33,312 bases of DNA, from assembly GCA_028697255.1 (NCBI GenBank), contig JAQVFM010000019.1:1-33312 (forward strand), given 5' to 3'. Both the position numbers and the translations under genes were made by a program. How positions within the stretch are numbered: position 1 is the first letter of the stretch; every line of letters begins with the position of its first letter. This DNA comes from Oscillospiraceae bacterium (GTDB lineage: Bacteria; Bacillota; Clostridia; Oscillospirales; Acutalibacteraceae). The notes under the pieces are model-generated. The model ran no database searches, was not told the origin of the DNA, and worked only from the letters and a program-made list of their open reading frames with translations. This document shows, in pieces, positions 16,402 through 24,269 of the stretch.

Positions 16402-16430
16402 ATATTAGCACATAATATGCAAGAATGCAA
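16402..16430 (-). promoter_or_regulatory. Promoter of rplS
   Basis: On the minus strand TTGCAT (16425-16430), a 17-base spacer and TAATAT (16402-16407). Transcription would begin near 16395. Its -35 box lies only 12 bases from the -35 box of the plus-strand promoter at 16443, so the two are back to back. Confidence 0.65.
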
Positions 16431-16442
16431 GATTTAAAATTA

Positions 16443-16471
16443 TTGATTCTATAATTTTCACATGCTATAAT
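16443..16471 (+). promoter_or_regulatory. Promoter of the holin-like peptide gene
   Basis: TTGATT (16443-16448), a 17-base spacer and TATAAT (16466-16471). Transcription would start near 16478, at the beginning of the left inverted repeat, giving a leader of about 100 bases before the small reading frame. Confidence 0.65.
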
Positions 16472-16510
16472 GGTAATAGGTGGTATTGCCACAGACGTAG
16501 TAGGCGGTTG

Positions 16511-16571
16511 TTCCCCCTTTTGTTCTCTAACTGTGGGGGTGAAACTTCTTTTTTGACCCCCGAAAGGGGGT
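16511..16571 (+). promoter_or_regulatory. Leader hairpins hiding the ribosome binding site
   Basis: ACCCCC (16556-16561), tetraloop GAAA and GGGGGT (16566-16571) form a 6-bp hairpin with a GNRA loop. Its 3' arm is part of the ribosome binding site AAGGGGGTGG of the 27-residue frame, so translation would be blocked when it is folded. Upstream, CCCCC (16513-16517) and GGGGG (16535-16539) can pair with each other or with the same tracts, allowing alternative folds. Buried ribosome binding sites are usual in type I toxin mRNAs. Confidence 0.65.
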
Positions 16572-16579
16572 GGTGCTAT

Positions 16580-16663
16580 ATGTACTTAACATTGTCTGAT
16601 CTGTTTCAGTTCTGTTTAGTAATCATAGGCATTGTAAGCATAATCGCTTCGAAAAAGAAATAA
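16580..16663 (+). CDS. Small holin-like peptide, probable type I toxin
   Basis: A 27-residue frame: a short polar start (MYLTLSDLFQF), one hydrophobic segment (about residues 10-23, CLVIIGIVSIIA), and a lysine tail SKKK. This is the layout of the 'putative holin-like toxin' peptides of Firmicutes, which insert in the cell membrane and are usually held in check by an antisense RNA. AAGGGGGTGG stands 6 bases before the ATG but is buried in a GNRA-loop hairpin. The gene has its own promoter, a bidirectional terminator just after the stop (the stem overlaps the last codons), and an opposing promoter at 16751-16778. Toxicity is inferred from the family and the locus design. It is too short for normal gene calling. 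Confidence 0.75.
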   Translation: MYLTLSDLFQFCLVIIGIVSIIASKKK

Positions 16664-16744
16664 ACCGCCCTGCTCTCCAAAAGCGGCGGTCTATTTCTTT
16701 CGCTATTTTGGGGGACAACCGTCTATACGGCAGTACCACCTTCT
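16650..16744 (-). ncRNA. Predicted antisense RNA (antitoxin candidate)
   Basis: A near-consensus minus-strand promoter (16751-16778) would start an RNA near 16744, running back through the right inverted repeat and the terminator stem, ending in the T-rich tract next to 16650, about 95 bases. It is complementary to the 3' end of the peptide mRNA, including the last codons, as in the TxpA/RatA and BsrG/SR4 type of toxin-antitoxin pair. Its first 40 bases copy, rather than complement, the mRNA leader, which is unusual. Ends are predicted, not known. Confidence 0.5.
16654..16700. terminator. Bidirectional terminator in the holin-like peptide locus
   Basis: Bases 16654-16669 pair with 16685-16700 at 15 of 16 positions (core CCGCC/GGCGG). 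The plus strand continues into CGCTATTTTG and the minus strand into TTCGAAG after a T-rich arm. It overlaps the last codons and stop of the peptide gene and would end both converging transcripts. Confidence 0.75.
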
Positions 16745-16750
16745 ATTTAT

Positions 16751-16778
16751 ATTATACAATACAATTTTTTTTTGTCAA
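16751..16778 (-). promoter_or_regulatory. Strong minus-strand promoter facing the peptide gene
   Basis: TTGACA (16773-16778), a 16-base spacer and TATAAT (16751-16756) on the minus strand, both boxes at consensus. It is stronger on paper than the sense promoter, as expected for an antitoxin RNA that must be in excess. Confidence 0.75.
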
Positions 16779-16801
16779 CAATCTGCTTTCCTCTTATATT
16801 A

Positions 16802-17104
16802 TTATTTCCACATCATAGAAGCATAAAACAAAAAAGTCAAAAACGCACTACATGACGATAATAAAACAATATATAAAACTCTGTTATACCAATTTTTTAT
16901 GTATCTCATTTTAATAATCGATATTACAATGATAATTAATGCGACAATACTCCAGAAAAGCAAAGTAAAATCATTGGCGTTAAAATGTGGATGGCATCCG
17001 CAACCAAGCCATTTCACTATAACAGCACCGTTTAGTATCAGGTATGGAATATACAGCATAGGAAAAATTAAAATATGCCAAAACAATTTTATTGCTTTTT
17101 TCAA
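16802..17104 (-). CDS. Small membrane protein of unknown function
   Basis: About 100 residues with three predicted membrane segments (about 7-30, 46-65 and 76-97). A loop after the first segment reads KWLGCGCHPHFNAND, with two cysteines and two histidines that could bind metal or heme; this is only suggestive. The start is TTG at 17104, with AAGGGGGT 7 bases upstream. No family was recognised. Its 3' end points toward the holin-like peptide locus, and the antisense promoter lies just past its stop; no terminator is visible between them, so read-through could add to antisense RNA. Confidence 0.65.
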   Translation of the reverse strand: MKKAIKLFWHILIFPMLYIPYLILNGAVIVKWLGCGCHPHFNANDFTLLFWSIVALIIIVISIIKMRYIKNWYNRVLYIVLLSSCSAFLTFLFYASMMWK

Positions 17105-17291
17105 CCTAATGACCCCCTTGTTTTTATTACATACACTATTATTAACTATAAGTCAGGGTAAGCATATTTTGCTTAGAATTTTTGTCGAAATCTTGTTTAT
17201 AAAAAAATTTATTTTTTGACCTTAAGCGAATTATCTCTTTGCATATGGCAATAATGAAATTGTCACCAAATGCAGAGAGGATGATTCTAAA

Positions 17292-18059
17292 ATGTATAAC
17301 AAGGTTGAAATTTGCGGAGTTAATACCTCGACTTTAAAGGTGCTTACCGAAAAGGAAAAAATAGATTTACTTAAAAAAATGCATAACGGTGACAAAACTG
17401 CCAAAGACGAATTGGTTACCGGCAACTTAAGGCTGGTTTTAAGTGTTATACAGCGCTTTACTCAACGCGGTGAAAATTTAGACGATTTGTTCCAGGTCGG
17501 CTGTATAGGCCTCATCAAGGCTATTCAGAACTTTGATCTGACTCTCAATGTGCGGTTTTCCACTTATGCCGTACCTATGATTATCGGTGAAATTCGCCGT
17601 TATCTCAGAGATAACAACAGTATTCGTATAAGTCGCTCAATGAGGGATATTGCTTATAAAGCGATGCAAGTAAAAGAAAGATTGACAAATGAAAAAGGGC
17701 GCGACCCGACAATTGAAGAAATAGCGGACGAAATTGATTTGCCAAAAGAGGATGTAGTGCTGGCTCTTGAATCAATTGTCGAACCTGTTTCACTGTACGA
17801 GCCGGTTTATTCCGACGGCGGCGACACGATTTATGTAATGGATCAGGTAGGCGATAATAACGACGATAAAAACTGGCTTGACGAAATCGCACTTAAAGAG
17901 GCAATTCGCAACCTTAACGACCGAGAAAAACGAATACTGTACCTCCGATTTTTTAAGGGCATGACACAAATTGAGGTATCCTCCGAAATAGGCATCAGTC
18001 AGGCTCAGGTGAGTAGGCTTGAAAAAGGTGCGCTTGACCATATCAAAAAACAGATATAA
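17292..18059 (+). CDS. sigG: RNA polymerase sporulation sigma factor SigG
   Basis: Directs late gene expression in the forespore. The N-terminal KVEICGVNTS is diagnostic of sigma-G; region 2 appears as GNLRLVLSVIQRF, DDLFQVGCIGLIKA and VRFSTYAVPMIIGEIRRYLR, region 3 around residues 110-160, and region 4 ends with EIGISQAQVSRLEKGALDHI, the recognition helix for the -35 box. 255 residues, full length. GAGAGG is 11 bases before the ATG, a rather long spacing. The gene is alone here, whereas in Bacillus and many Clostridia it follows spoIIGA-sigE. A GCATAT about 45 bases upstream recalls forespore -35 boxes, but no matching -10 is clear. Confidence 0.96.
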   Translation: MYNKVEICGVNTSTLKVLTEKEKIDLLKKMHNGDKTAKDELVTGNLRLVLSVIQRFTQRGENLDDLFQVGCIGLIKAIQNFDLTLNVRFSTYAVPMIIGEIRRYLRDNNSIRISRSMRDIAYKAMQVKERLTNEKGRDPTIEEIADEIDLPKEDVVLALESIVEPVSLYEPVYSDGGDTIYVMDQVGDNNDDKNWLDEIALKEAIRNLNDREKRILYLRFFKGMTQIEVSSEIGISQAQVSRLEKGALDHIKKQI

Positions 18060-18158
18060 TACTATTATCCAAATATTGCAGTGGAAAACTATGCTTGCCC
18101 GCAAATCCGCATATTATGAGTTGACCAATAAAGCTATTTGACTTCGCGCGGGCGCCGT

Positions 18159-19160
18159 TTATCCGTAAACTGCTTGTTTATATTTGTGAATTAAAACACC
18201 CATTAGGATATAAATAGTGGCGCTAAGTGCTGATGTTATGAAATTTAATAGTCCAAAATAGGAGGCTGTAGATATACTGACAAGGGCACCAAAAACCCCG
18301 ATAGCTGAAAATCCGCCGATTATAAATGAAATAACCGACAAAGCCGTTGCAAATTTTTCCTGCGGTATGCCGGTGCGCACAGATGCAAGAACACTGCCGA
18401 GAAACTTTATTAAAATTACAAAATAACTTATTGCAACAGCACCGCCGCTAATAATTCCGATAAGCAAAGCAACACCAATTATATTTATAGCGTTAGCTAT
18501 ATTTATACCGTCAAAATAAATATATAATTCTAACTGATCAATTATCCTATCCAATAAGCCGCCAAGGCTGCCGCTTAATACTAATAACGAAACCATAAAC
18601 AAAGCAAAAAGTGCAATACATATAAAGACAAACTGAATAATTGTGATAATCCGGATAAGCGAAATGCCCGATGTTGACATAGCGGAGTGCCTGTCGCTTG
18701 CAGAACGATTGACCATTAAAAGACCTATACCAATCAAAATTGATGGAATCAGGCCGGTAATGCTTGAAACCAAAGAGAAAATCGGCATAGTATCAGAAAA
18801 AATGCGTACAAGCTCTGAATCACTGGTTGTTGGTATGATGTATGATAAATCGGAAGAAACGGCACTTACAACAACCGATATCAGTATTTGGGCAAACCAA
18901 AGTATAACCAATATCAGCATAAGATTTGATGCAGCCAAATCTCTAATCCTTTGTATGCCGTTGGGGTCTGGCTGTGCAGGCGAAAAATAATAATTGTTTG
19001 GCTGCCCGTATGAAAAGGGAACCGGAGCAGAAGAATAAGGCTGCTGTATTGGGGGTACGGGCGGCATGGCATACTGCTGATCATCAAGCTTTCTGCCGCA
19101 ATTGATACAGAACTGATTTTCATCTTTGTTGAATGTGTTGCAATGTTTGCAAGATTTCAT
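18159..19160 (-). CDS. Zinc-ribbon membrane protein of unknown function
   Basis: The N-terminus has a zinc ribbon with Cys4, Cys7, Cys18 and Cys21 (CKHC and CINC). A proline-rich linker (about 25-70) follows, then about six or seven membrane segments from residue 80 to the end. About 333 residues. The start was set to ATG 19158-19160, which has GGAG 6 bases upstream; the longer frame to 19232 adds an unlikely N-terminus. Such zinc-ribbon plus multi-pass proteins are common in Clostridia without known function. It is convergent with sigG (99-base gap) and lies downstream of murC. Confidence 0.8.
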   Translation of the reverse strand: MKSCKHCNTFNKDENQFCINCGRKLDDQQYAMPPVPPIQQPYSSAPVPFSYGQPNNYYFSPAQPDPNGIQRIRDLAASNLMLILVILWFAQILISVVVSAVSSDLSYIIPTTSDSELVRIFSDTMPIFSLVSSITGLIPSILIGIGLLMVNRSASDRHSAMSTSGISLIRIITIIQFVFICIALFALFMVSLLVLSGSLGGLLDRIIDQLELYIYFDGINIANAINIIGVALLIGIISGGAVAISYFVILIKFLGSVLASVRTGIPQEKFATALSVISFIIGGFSAIGVFGALVSISTASYFGLLNFITSALSATIYILMGVLIHKYKQAVYG

Positions 19161-19303
19161 AAAAAACTCCTGCCTTTTCATACTTAAAATAATATTTTGA
19201 TTATAATATAATTTCATATAAATGGCAATCATTTAAATATTTTTTTGTCTATATCCAAAATGAAATGGTATCTACTAAGAGCTGAAATCAGAGTGTGCCC
19301 ATT

Positions 19304-20686
19304 TCATCTCACATTGACACTTTCAAGCTTTTTTGCTATTTTACGCGCACACTTATAAACATCTCCGCCCCCCATTGTCAACACAAGCTCGCCCGGAACT
19401 GCATTTTTTGATACATAATCCGCTATTTCGTCAAATGTGGGAATATAACAAGCACCGGGAATTCGGTTTGCAATTTGTTCGGACGATACATTGTATGTGT
19501 TTTGCTCGCGCGATCCCATAATATCGCTTATAATAACTTTGTCAGCAGCAGAGAGGGATTGCACAAAGCCGTCAAAATGCCGCGCCGTTCTTGAAAAGGT
19601 GAATGGCTGAAAAATTGCCCACACGCTCTGGTACCCCAAGCCTTTTGCAGTGCTCAGTGTAGCAGCAATCTCGGTCGGATGATGGGCATAGTCATCGGCT
19701 ACCGTCACGCTGTTAAACGTGCCTAAAAATTCAAAGCGTCGTCCTGCACCGTTAAATGCCTGCAATCCCTTTGCAATTTGCTCTGCGCTTGCACCGCACC
19801 AAAATGCCGCGGCGGCAGCGGCAACCGAATTTAAAATATTGTGCCTGCCCGGCACCCCAAGTGCAATTGACGAAAAGAACTTATCCCTATTATAAAGATC
19901 ATATTGCCCATAACTGCCATCACGAAACGTGATATTTTCGGCGCGCCAGTCACAGTGCTCACTTGTGCCAAAGGTTACTATTTTTTTGTTAAGTCCACCG
20001 ACGGCACTGATGGAGTTTTTGTCGTCGGCGTTAACCAGAACCTTATCTGAAGCAAGATTTGCAAATTTGCGAAATGATGCAATTACATTGTCAAGTGTGC
20101 CGAAGTAGTCAAGGTGGTCGGCGTCAATATTGAGTATAACTGAAATAGCCGGTTTCATCTCAAGATAATGGTCCTGAAACTCGCAGGCTTCACACACCAT
20201 AATACGGCTTTTACCTGCACGCCCGTTTGCATTTATAAGCGGTAATCTACCGCCAATGAAAACGGTCGGATCAAATTCGGCCATCAGCAGTATCTGTGAC
20301 AGCATTGATGTCGTGGTAGTTTTGCCGTGTGTTCCCGCAATACAAACCGTATCCGGAAACTCACGTGTAATCAGCCCCAGCAGCCGTCCGCGTTCAATCA
20401 AAGGCAAATTAATTTTTTTTGCATATTCAAGCTCCGGGTTTCGGGGATTAACTGCAGACGTATACACTATAAGCTGAGCATCTCCGATATTGTGTTCATG
20501 CTGTGTAAGCGAGACGGTTATGCCCAGCTTTCTCATTCTGTCAACATTGTCTGATTGATTGATATCCGAACCGGTGACAGTATATCCGCGCGAATGCAAA
20601 ATTTCGGCAAGCGGGCTCATACCCGAGCCTCCTATGCCCACAAAATGAATACGCTTTACGCCCTGCAGCAATTCTTTTCTTTCCAT
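19304..20686 (-). CDS. murC: UDP-N-acetylmuramate--L-alanine ligase
   Basis: The first amino-acid-adding Mur ligase: joins L-alanine to UDP-MurNAc with ATP in the cytosol. Visible are the N-terminal dinucleotide-type loop GIGGSGMSPLAEIL, the ATP loop AGTHGKTTTT (117-126), NIDADHLDYF, the HPTEIAAT region and the closing GGGDVYK motif. 460 residues, full length. AAGGAAATG stands close before the ATG. It diverges from cca, sharing a 134-base region. An imperfect repeat around the stop (ATGAAATGG/CCATTTCAT) may act as its terminator. Confidence 0.97.
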   Translation of the reverse strand: MERKELLQGVKRIHFVGIGGSGMSPLAEILHSRGYTVTGSDINQSDNVDRMRKLGITVSLTQHEHNIGDAQLIVYTSAVNPRNPELEYAKKINLPLIERGRLLGLITREFPDTVCIAGTHGKTTTTSMLSQILLMAEFDPTVFIGGRLPLINANGRAGKSRIMVCEACEFQDHYLEMKPAISVILNIDADHLDYFGTLDNVIASFRKFANLASDKVLVNADDKNSISAVGGLNKKIVTFGTSEHCDWRAENITFRDGSYGQYDLYNRDKFFSSIALGVPGRHNILNSVAAAAAAFWCGASAEQIAKGLQAFNGAGRRFEFLGTFNSVTVADDYAHHPTEIAATLSTAKGLGYQSVWAIFQPFTFSRTARHFDGFVQSLSAADKVIISDIMGSREQNTYNVSSEQIANRIPGACYIPTFDEIADYVSKNAVPGELVLTMGGGDVYKCARKIAKKLESVNVR

Positions 20687-20820
20687 ATAAGCATTTCCTT
20701 GCCTTTCCGGTTAAATACTTCCTGATAATTATTATATTGTCTTATAAGACGAAAATAAACACCGAATTCAATAATTTAGCAAATTATATGATATAATTAT
20801 AAATCTTAGGGGGTGAACGC
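20687..20820. promoter_or_regulatory. Divergent promoter region of murC and cca
   Basis: For cca a TATAAT lies at 20792-20797 without a clear -35 box. For murC a minus-strand TATAAT near 20728-20736 has TTTATT 17 bases upstream. Between them is a 12-base perfect palindrome, GTCTTATAAGAC (20739-20750), inside the murC promoter spacer, which could be an operator. Confidence 0.35.
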
Positions 20821-21996
20821 TTGGTTTTTCCAAATGAAGTTATAAATATTATAAAAAAATTAGAATCTTACGGTTATATTGCATGGGCTGTGGGCGGTTG
20901 TGTCCGCGACACGCTTATTGCGCGGATACCTAAGGATTATGACATTGCATCAAACTGTCCTCCTGCCTCGGTTTGCAAGCTGTTCCCAAAATGCGTGGTA
21001 ACAGGTGCCGCATACGGAACAGTGACGGTAATAACACCTACAATGCCTGTCGAAGTAACCGCTTTCAGGCTGGAATCGGATTATTATGACAACAGGCATC
21101 CAAAAACAGTAATCCATATAGATGATTTAAAAACCGACCTGTCACGCCGCGATTTTACAATAAATGCAATCGCGTGGCATCCGCACCGCGGCATTTTTGA
21201 CCCATTTGGCGGCAAAATAGATTTGGAAAACCGGCTTGTGCGCACGGTAGGCGATGCACAGCTGCGTTTTGGCGAGGATGCTCTGCGCATATTGAGATGC
21301 TTGCGCTTTTCGTCTGAGCTTGATTTTGATATACACCCATCGACACTTGACGCAGTGCGTAGTCTTGCACCAAATCTTTCTAAAATCAGTATCGAACGAA
21401 TTATCAAAGAGCTTTGCGTGCTTATTACAGGCGCGCGCCCTGAGCTATTAAAAATATTGATTGATGCAGGTGGTCTTGCCCATTGCGGATTAAACAGACT
21501 TAACAACGCAAATCTGCTTGCCCTCATTCCTGCATCATTACCGTTAAGGCTGGCCGGTTTAATATGGCTTAGTCTTGAAAACTTTTCATTAACCGAGGCT
21601 CGGCGGGTGCTGCGAGGAATGCGCCTTGACAATAAAACAATAAACAATGTAATAAGACTGCTTATTGCTCTTTGCCGCCCGCTCCCAAAAGATAAAGTGT
21701 TGTTAAAACACGAGTTCAATATTCTGCCGCCCGAACAGTGGAAAGGGCTGCTGTCGCTACGGTCGGTGCTGCTTGATGAAGATACAAGCGATGTATCGAG
21801 GCTTTTACAACAAGTAAAAGATCAACCATGGAACCGCACGATGCTTGCCGTTTCTGGTAACGACATATTAAGGCTTGGTGTTAAGGACAAAAAAATCGGT
21901 GCGGTACTGACGACATTGGTGGACGAGGTTATTAAGAACCCAAGCTTAAACAATCAAGATATACTATTAAATATTGCAAGCAAGTATGTCAAATGA
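20821..21996 (+). CDS. cca: CCA tRNA nucleotidyltransferase
   Basis: Adds or repairs the CCA end of tRNAs. The class II polymerase beta head is present: AWAVGGCVRDTLI, catalytic DYD (Asp39, Asp41), SRRDFTINAIAW, and RFGEDALRILRCLRF, then the helical body and tail to residue 391. The start is TTG at 20821 with AGGGGGTG 5 bases upstream. Lack of an HD domain suggests the plain cca form. It ends 4 bases from the recD2 stop, so the genes converge with almost no gap and no visible terminator. The one tRNA in this window already encodes CCA, so repair may be the main role. Confidence 0.95.
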   Translation: MVFPNEVINIIKKLESYGYIAWAVGGCVRDTLIARIPKDYDIASNCPPASVCKLFPKCVVTGAAYGTVTVITPTMPVEVTAFRLESDYYDNRHPKTVIHIDDLKTDLSRRDFTINAIAWHPHRGIFDPFGGKIDLENRLVRTVGDAQLRFGEDALRILRCLRFSSELDFDIHPSTLDAVRSLAPNLSKISIERIIKELCVLITGARPELLKILIDAGGLAHCGLNRLNNANLLALIPASLPLRLAGLIWLSLENFSLTEARRVLRGMRLDNKTINNVIRLLIALCRPLPKDKVLLKHEFNILPPEQWKGLLSLRSVLLDEDTSDVSRLLQQVKDQPWNRTMLAVSGNDILRLGVKDKKIGAVLTTLVDEVIKNPSLNNQDILLNIASKYVK

Positions 21997-22000
21997 TAAA

Positions 22001-24232
22001 TTAATTTTCGTCGGCTGACGTCAAAAAGTGGCAAAGCCCGGTATAGCGCCTTGCTTTCTTGTTATTTTCCACCATATCATAAACGGTCTTGCTGCTGCCC
22101 ACAATAATAAGCAGCGACTTTGCCCTTGTAAGAGCGGTATACAACAGGTTTCGGTAGCAAAGTAAGGGTTGCACATAAAAAAGCGGCAAAATCACCGCGT
22201 CAAATTCACTGCCCTGACTTTTATGCACGGTAATGGCATATGCCAATTCAAGGTCGTGCGCCTGCTCTCCGACATATAATGCAACACGGTCATCGTACCG
22301 CACGCTTAATGTTCTGTCACGCTTATTCACCTTTTCAAGTATCCCAATATCACCGTTAAAAACTCCCTGTCCTGTTCCCCCGCCATCTTTTGTCCACACT
22401 ATATCATAATTGTTTCTTATATGCATCACCTTGTCGCCGGTACGCAACGCCATTCCCTCGATAACAAGTTCGGCACGGTCGCTGCCGGCAGGGTTTATAA
22501 GATCTTGAAGACGGCGGTTTATCTCTCTTGTACCCAATTCGCCCTGACGACCCGGACACAATATCTGAATTCCGTTTTTTATATCATACTCGTATTTGGC
22601 CGGCAGTCTGTTTATTGCTAAATCAAGTACAGTTTGTACGGCTTGATGCGTATTTTTGACAGGCAAAAAGAAAAAATCACCTTCACGGTAATTCAGAACC
22701 GGCATTTTGCCTGCCACAATTTGGTGGGCGTTTAGCACTATATTGCTTTTGAGTGCCTGTCGAAACACCTCTGAAAGCTGCACACAAGGCAGCTTGCCTG
22801 ATGCAATGAGGTCATGAAGAACGCTTCCGGCACCAACTGCCGGAAGCTGGTTAGAATCCCCGACCATAATCAAACGGCAGCCGTTTTTTAATGCGCGCAG
22901 CAGGCTTTCAAACAACAGCGAATCCACCATCGACAGCTCGTCCACGATAACCGCGTCAGCATCAAGCGGATTTTTTTCGTTTCGTTCAAACAGCGGCAAT
23001 TCCTCGTCATCCCATTTAACTTCAAGCAACCGATGTATTGTTTTTGCCTCTCTTGCCGTAACATCGCTTAGGCGCTTGGCAGCTCGTCCTGTCGGCGCAG
23101 TAATATCAACCCTGTGTCCCATATCCTCAAGCAGTGTAATAATTGCGCGTAGAGTCGTCGTTTTACCTGTGCCCGGACCTCCCGTCAGTATCAACACGCC
23201 CTTATTCAATGCCATAGATATTGCCTGCCGCTGATGCTCTGCATAAGTGATTCCCAAACGTTTTTCCACATAATCTATTTTAAGCAGTGTGTCGGCAACA
23301 GGCTCGGGCGGATTTTCAAGCATCGTCAATATTCTTATTGCCGCATACTTTTCAGCATTGTGCACATATGGAAGAAAAATAAAACTTCTTTGTGTAAATG
23401 TTTCTTGCTTTACACTAAACTTCAGCACCATATTCTCAAGGCTTTTTGCAACCTTGTCGTGCTCAACTCCCAGCATTTTAGCAGCTACACTTATTAGTTT
23501 GTCGGCCGGAAGGCAAGTATGCCCGTTTCTTAGGTTGTGCCGCAGAACATATAAAAGACCGGCCTCGAGCCTGTTTTCATCATCGGCGGGGCGCCCCATA
23601 TCCATGGATATTTTGTCAGCCCTATCAAAACCGATATACAGTCCGCTGCTGCACAGCAAATAAGGGTTGGAGCGAATGCGGTCTATGGATTCGGCGCCCC
23701 ACTTTTTCCAACAGCGCAGCGCTTCATTAGGCGTAATTCCATAATCCGAAAAGGCTAAAATCACCTCACGCAACCCGAACTGCTGAGCAAATTGCTCGGC
23801 AATTCTGCCGGCCCGGGCAGGTGATATACCCTTTATTTCGGTAAGACGATGCGGCTGATTTTCAATTATTTCCAGCGACTCGTCACCAAATTTTTTAACG
23901 ATACGCAAAGCGGTAGCTTGTCCCACTCCTTTAATAACACCGGACGAAAGATAGCGCAAAATGGCATCTTCCCCAACCGGAAGATGCCTTTCGCAGTATT
24001 CAGCTTTAAATTGGATGCCAAAATTAGGGTGTTCAACCCATACGCCCGACAAATTTAGGATTTCTCCGACGCCTACCATCGGCATTACACCGACAACTTT
24101 ATGCAGTTTATCACCCGATTCGAGCTCTAAAACCGTCCAATTATTTTGATCGTTGCGGTAAACGATACGTTCAACGCTGCCGTTCAGCGTTTCGAGGCTT
24201 TTTTCCTCCAAACCGCACGCACCCTTTGTCAT
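22001..24232 (-). CDS. recD2: RecD2-type SF1 DNA helicase
   Basis: A 5'-3' DNA helicase related to RecD that works without RecBC. The N-terminal OB-like part (about 14-85) leads to helix-hairpin-helix repeats (about 90-190), then the SF1 motor: Walker A LTGGPGTGKTTT (349-360), motif II VDELSMVD (about 430-437), motif III VGDSNQLPAVG, and the C-terminal part with AYAITVHKSQGSEFD and YTALTRAKSLL. 743 residues, full length. ATG 24232 has a poor ribosome binding site; TTG at 24209-24211 with AAGGGTG 8 bases upstream is an alternative start. It probably shares a transcript with the small gene at 24270. Confidence 0.95.
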   Translation of the reverse strand: MTKGACGLEEKSLETLNGSVERIVYRNDQNNWTVLELESGDKLHKVVGVMPMVGVGEILNLSGVWVEHPNFGIQFKAEYCERHLPVGEDAILRYLSSGVIKGVGQATALRIVKKFGDESLEIIENQPHRLTEIKGISPARAGRIAEQFAQQFGLREVILAFSDYGITPNEALRCWKKWGAESIDRIRSNPYLLCSSGLYIGFDRADKISMDMGRPADDENRLEAGLLYVLRHNLRNGHTCLPADKLISVAAKMLGVEHDKVAKSLENMVLKFSVKQETFTQRSFIFLPYVHNAEKYAAIRILTMLENPPEPVADTLLKIDYVEKRLGITYAEHQRQAISMALNKGVLILTGGPGTGKTTTLRAIITLLEDMGHRVDITAPTGRAAKRLSDVTAREAKTIHRLLEVKWDDEELPLFERNEKNPLDADAVIVDELSMVDSLLFESLLRALKNGCRLIMVGDSNQLPAVGAGSVLHDLIASGKLPCVQLSEVFRQALKSNIVLNAHQIVAGKMPVLNYREGDFFFLPVKNTHQAVQTVLDLAINRLPAKYEYDIKNGIQILCPGRQGELGTREINRRLQDLINPAGSDRAELVIEGMALRTGDKVMHIRNNYDIVWTKDGGGTGQGVFNGDIGILEKVNKRDRTLSVRYDDRVALYVGEQAHDLELAYAITVHKSQGSEFDAVILPLFYVQPLLCYRNLLYTALTRAKSLLIIVGSSKTVYDMVENNKKARRYTGLCHFLTSADEN

Positions 24233-24269
24233 AATAATCCAATGCAGTTATTATAACGCAAAGCCGAGT

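Larger units (their letters stand above)
16475..16748. repeat. Inverted repeats bracketing the holin-like peptide locus
   Basis: The left arm (16475-16517) and right arm (16710-16748) are imperfect inverted copies, both containing GGTGGTA-TGCC, then TAG-CGGTTGT and CCCCC. Each arm starts just inside a TATAAT box pointing inward, so transcripts from both ends would begin with nearly the same 35-40 bases. The arms could pair in a full-length RNA, or mark the ends of a small mobile cassette. The conserved repeat, promoter and terminator all belong to one compact unit of about 330 bases. Confidence 0.7.

Noticed and set aside
18090..18160. Weak GC-rich arms after sigG as a terminator
   Set aside because: The arms are short and far apart with no T tract; not enough to call.
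21084..21719. 211-residue minus-strand frame
   Set aside because: Antisense to cca; a codon-bias shadow without family motifs.
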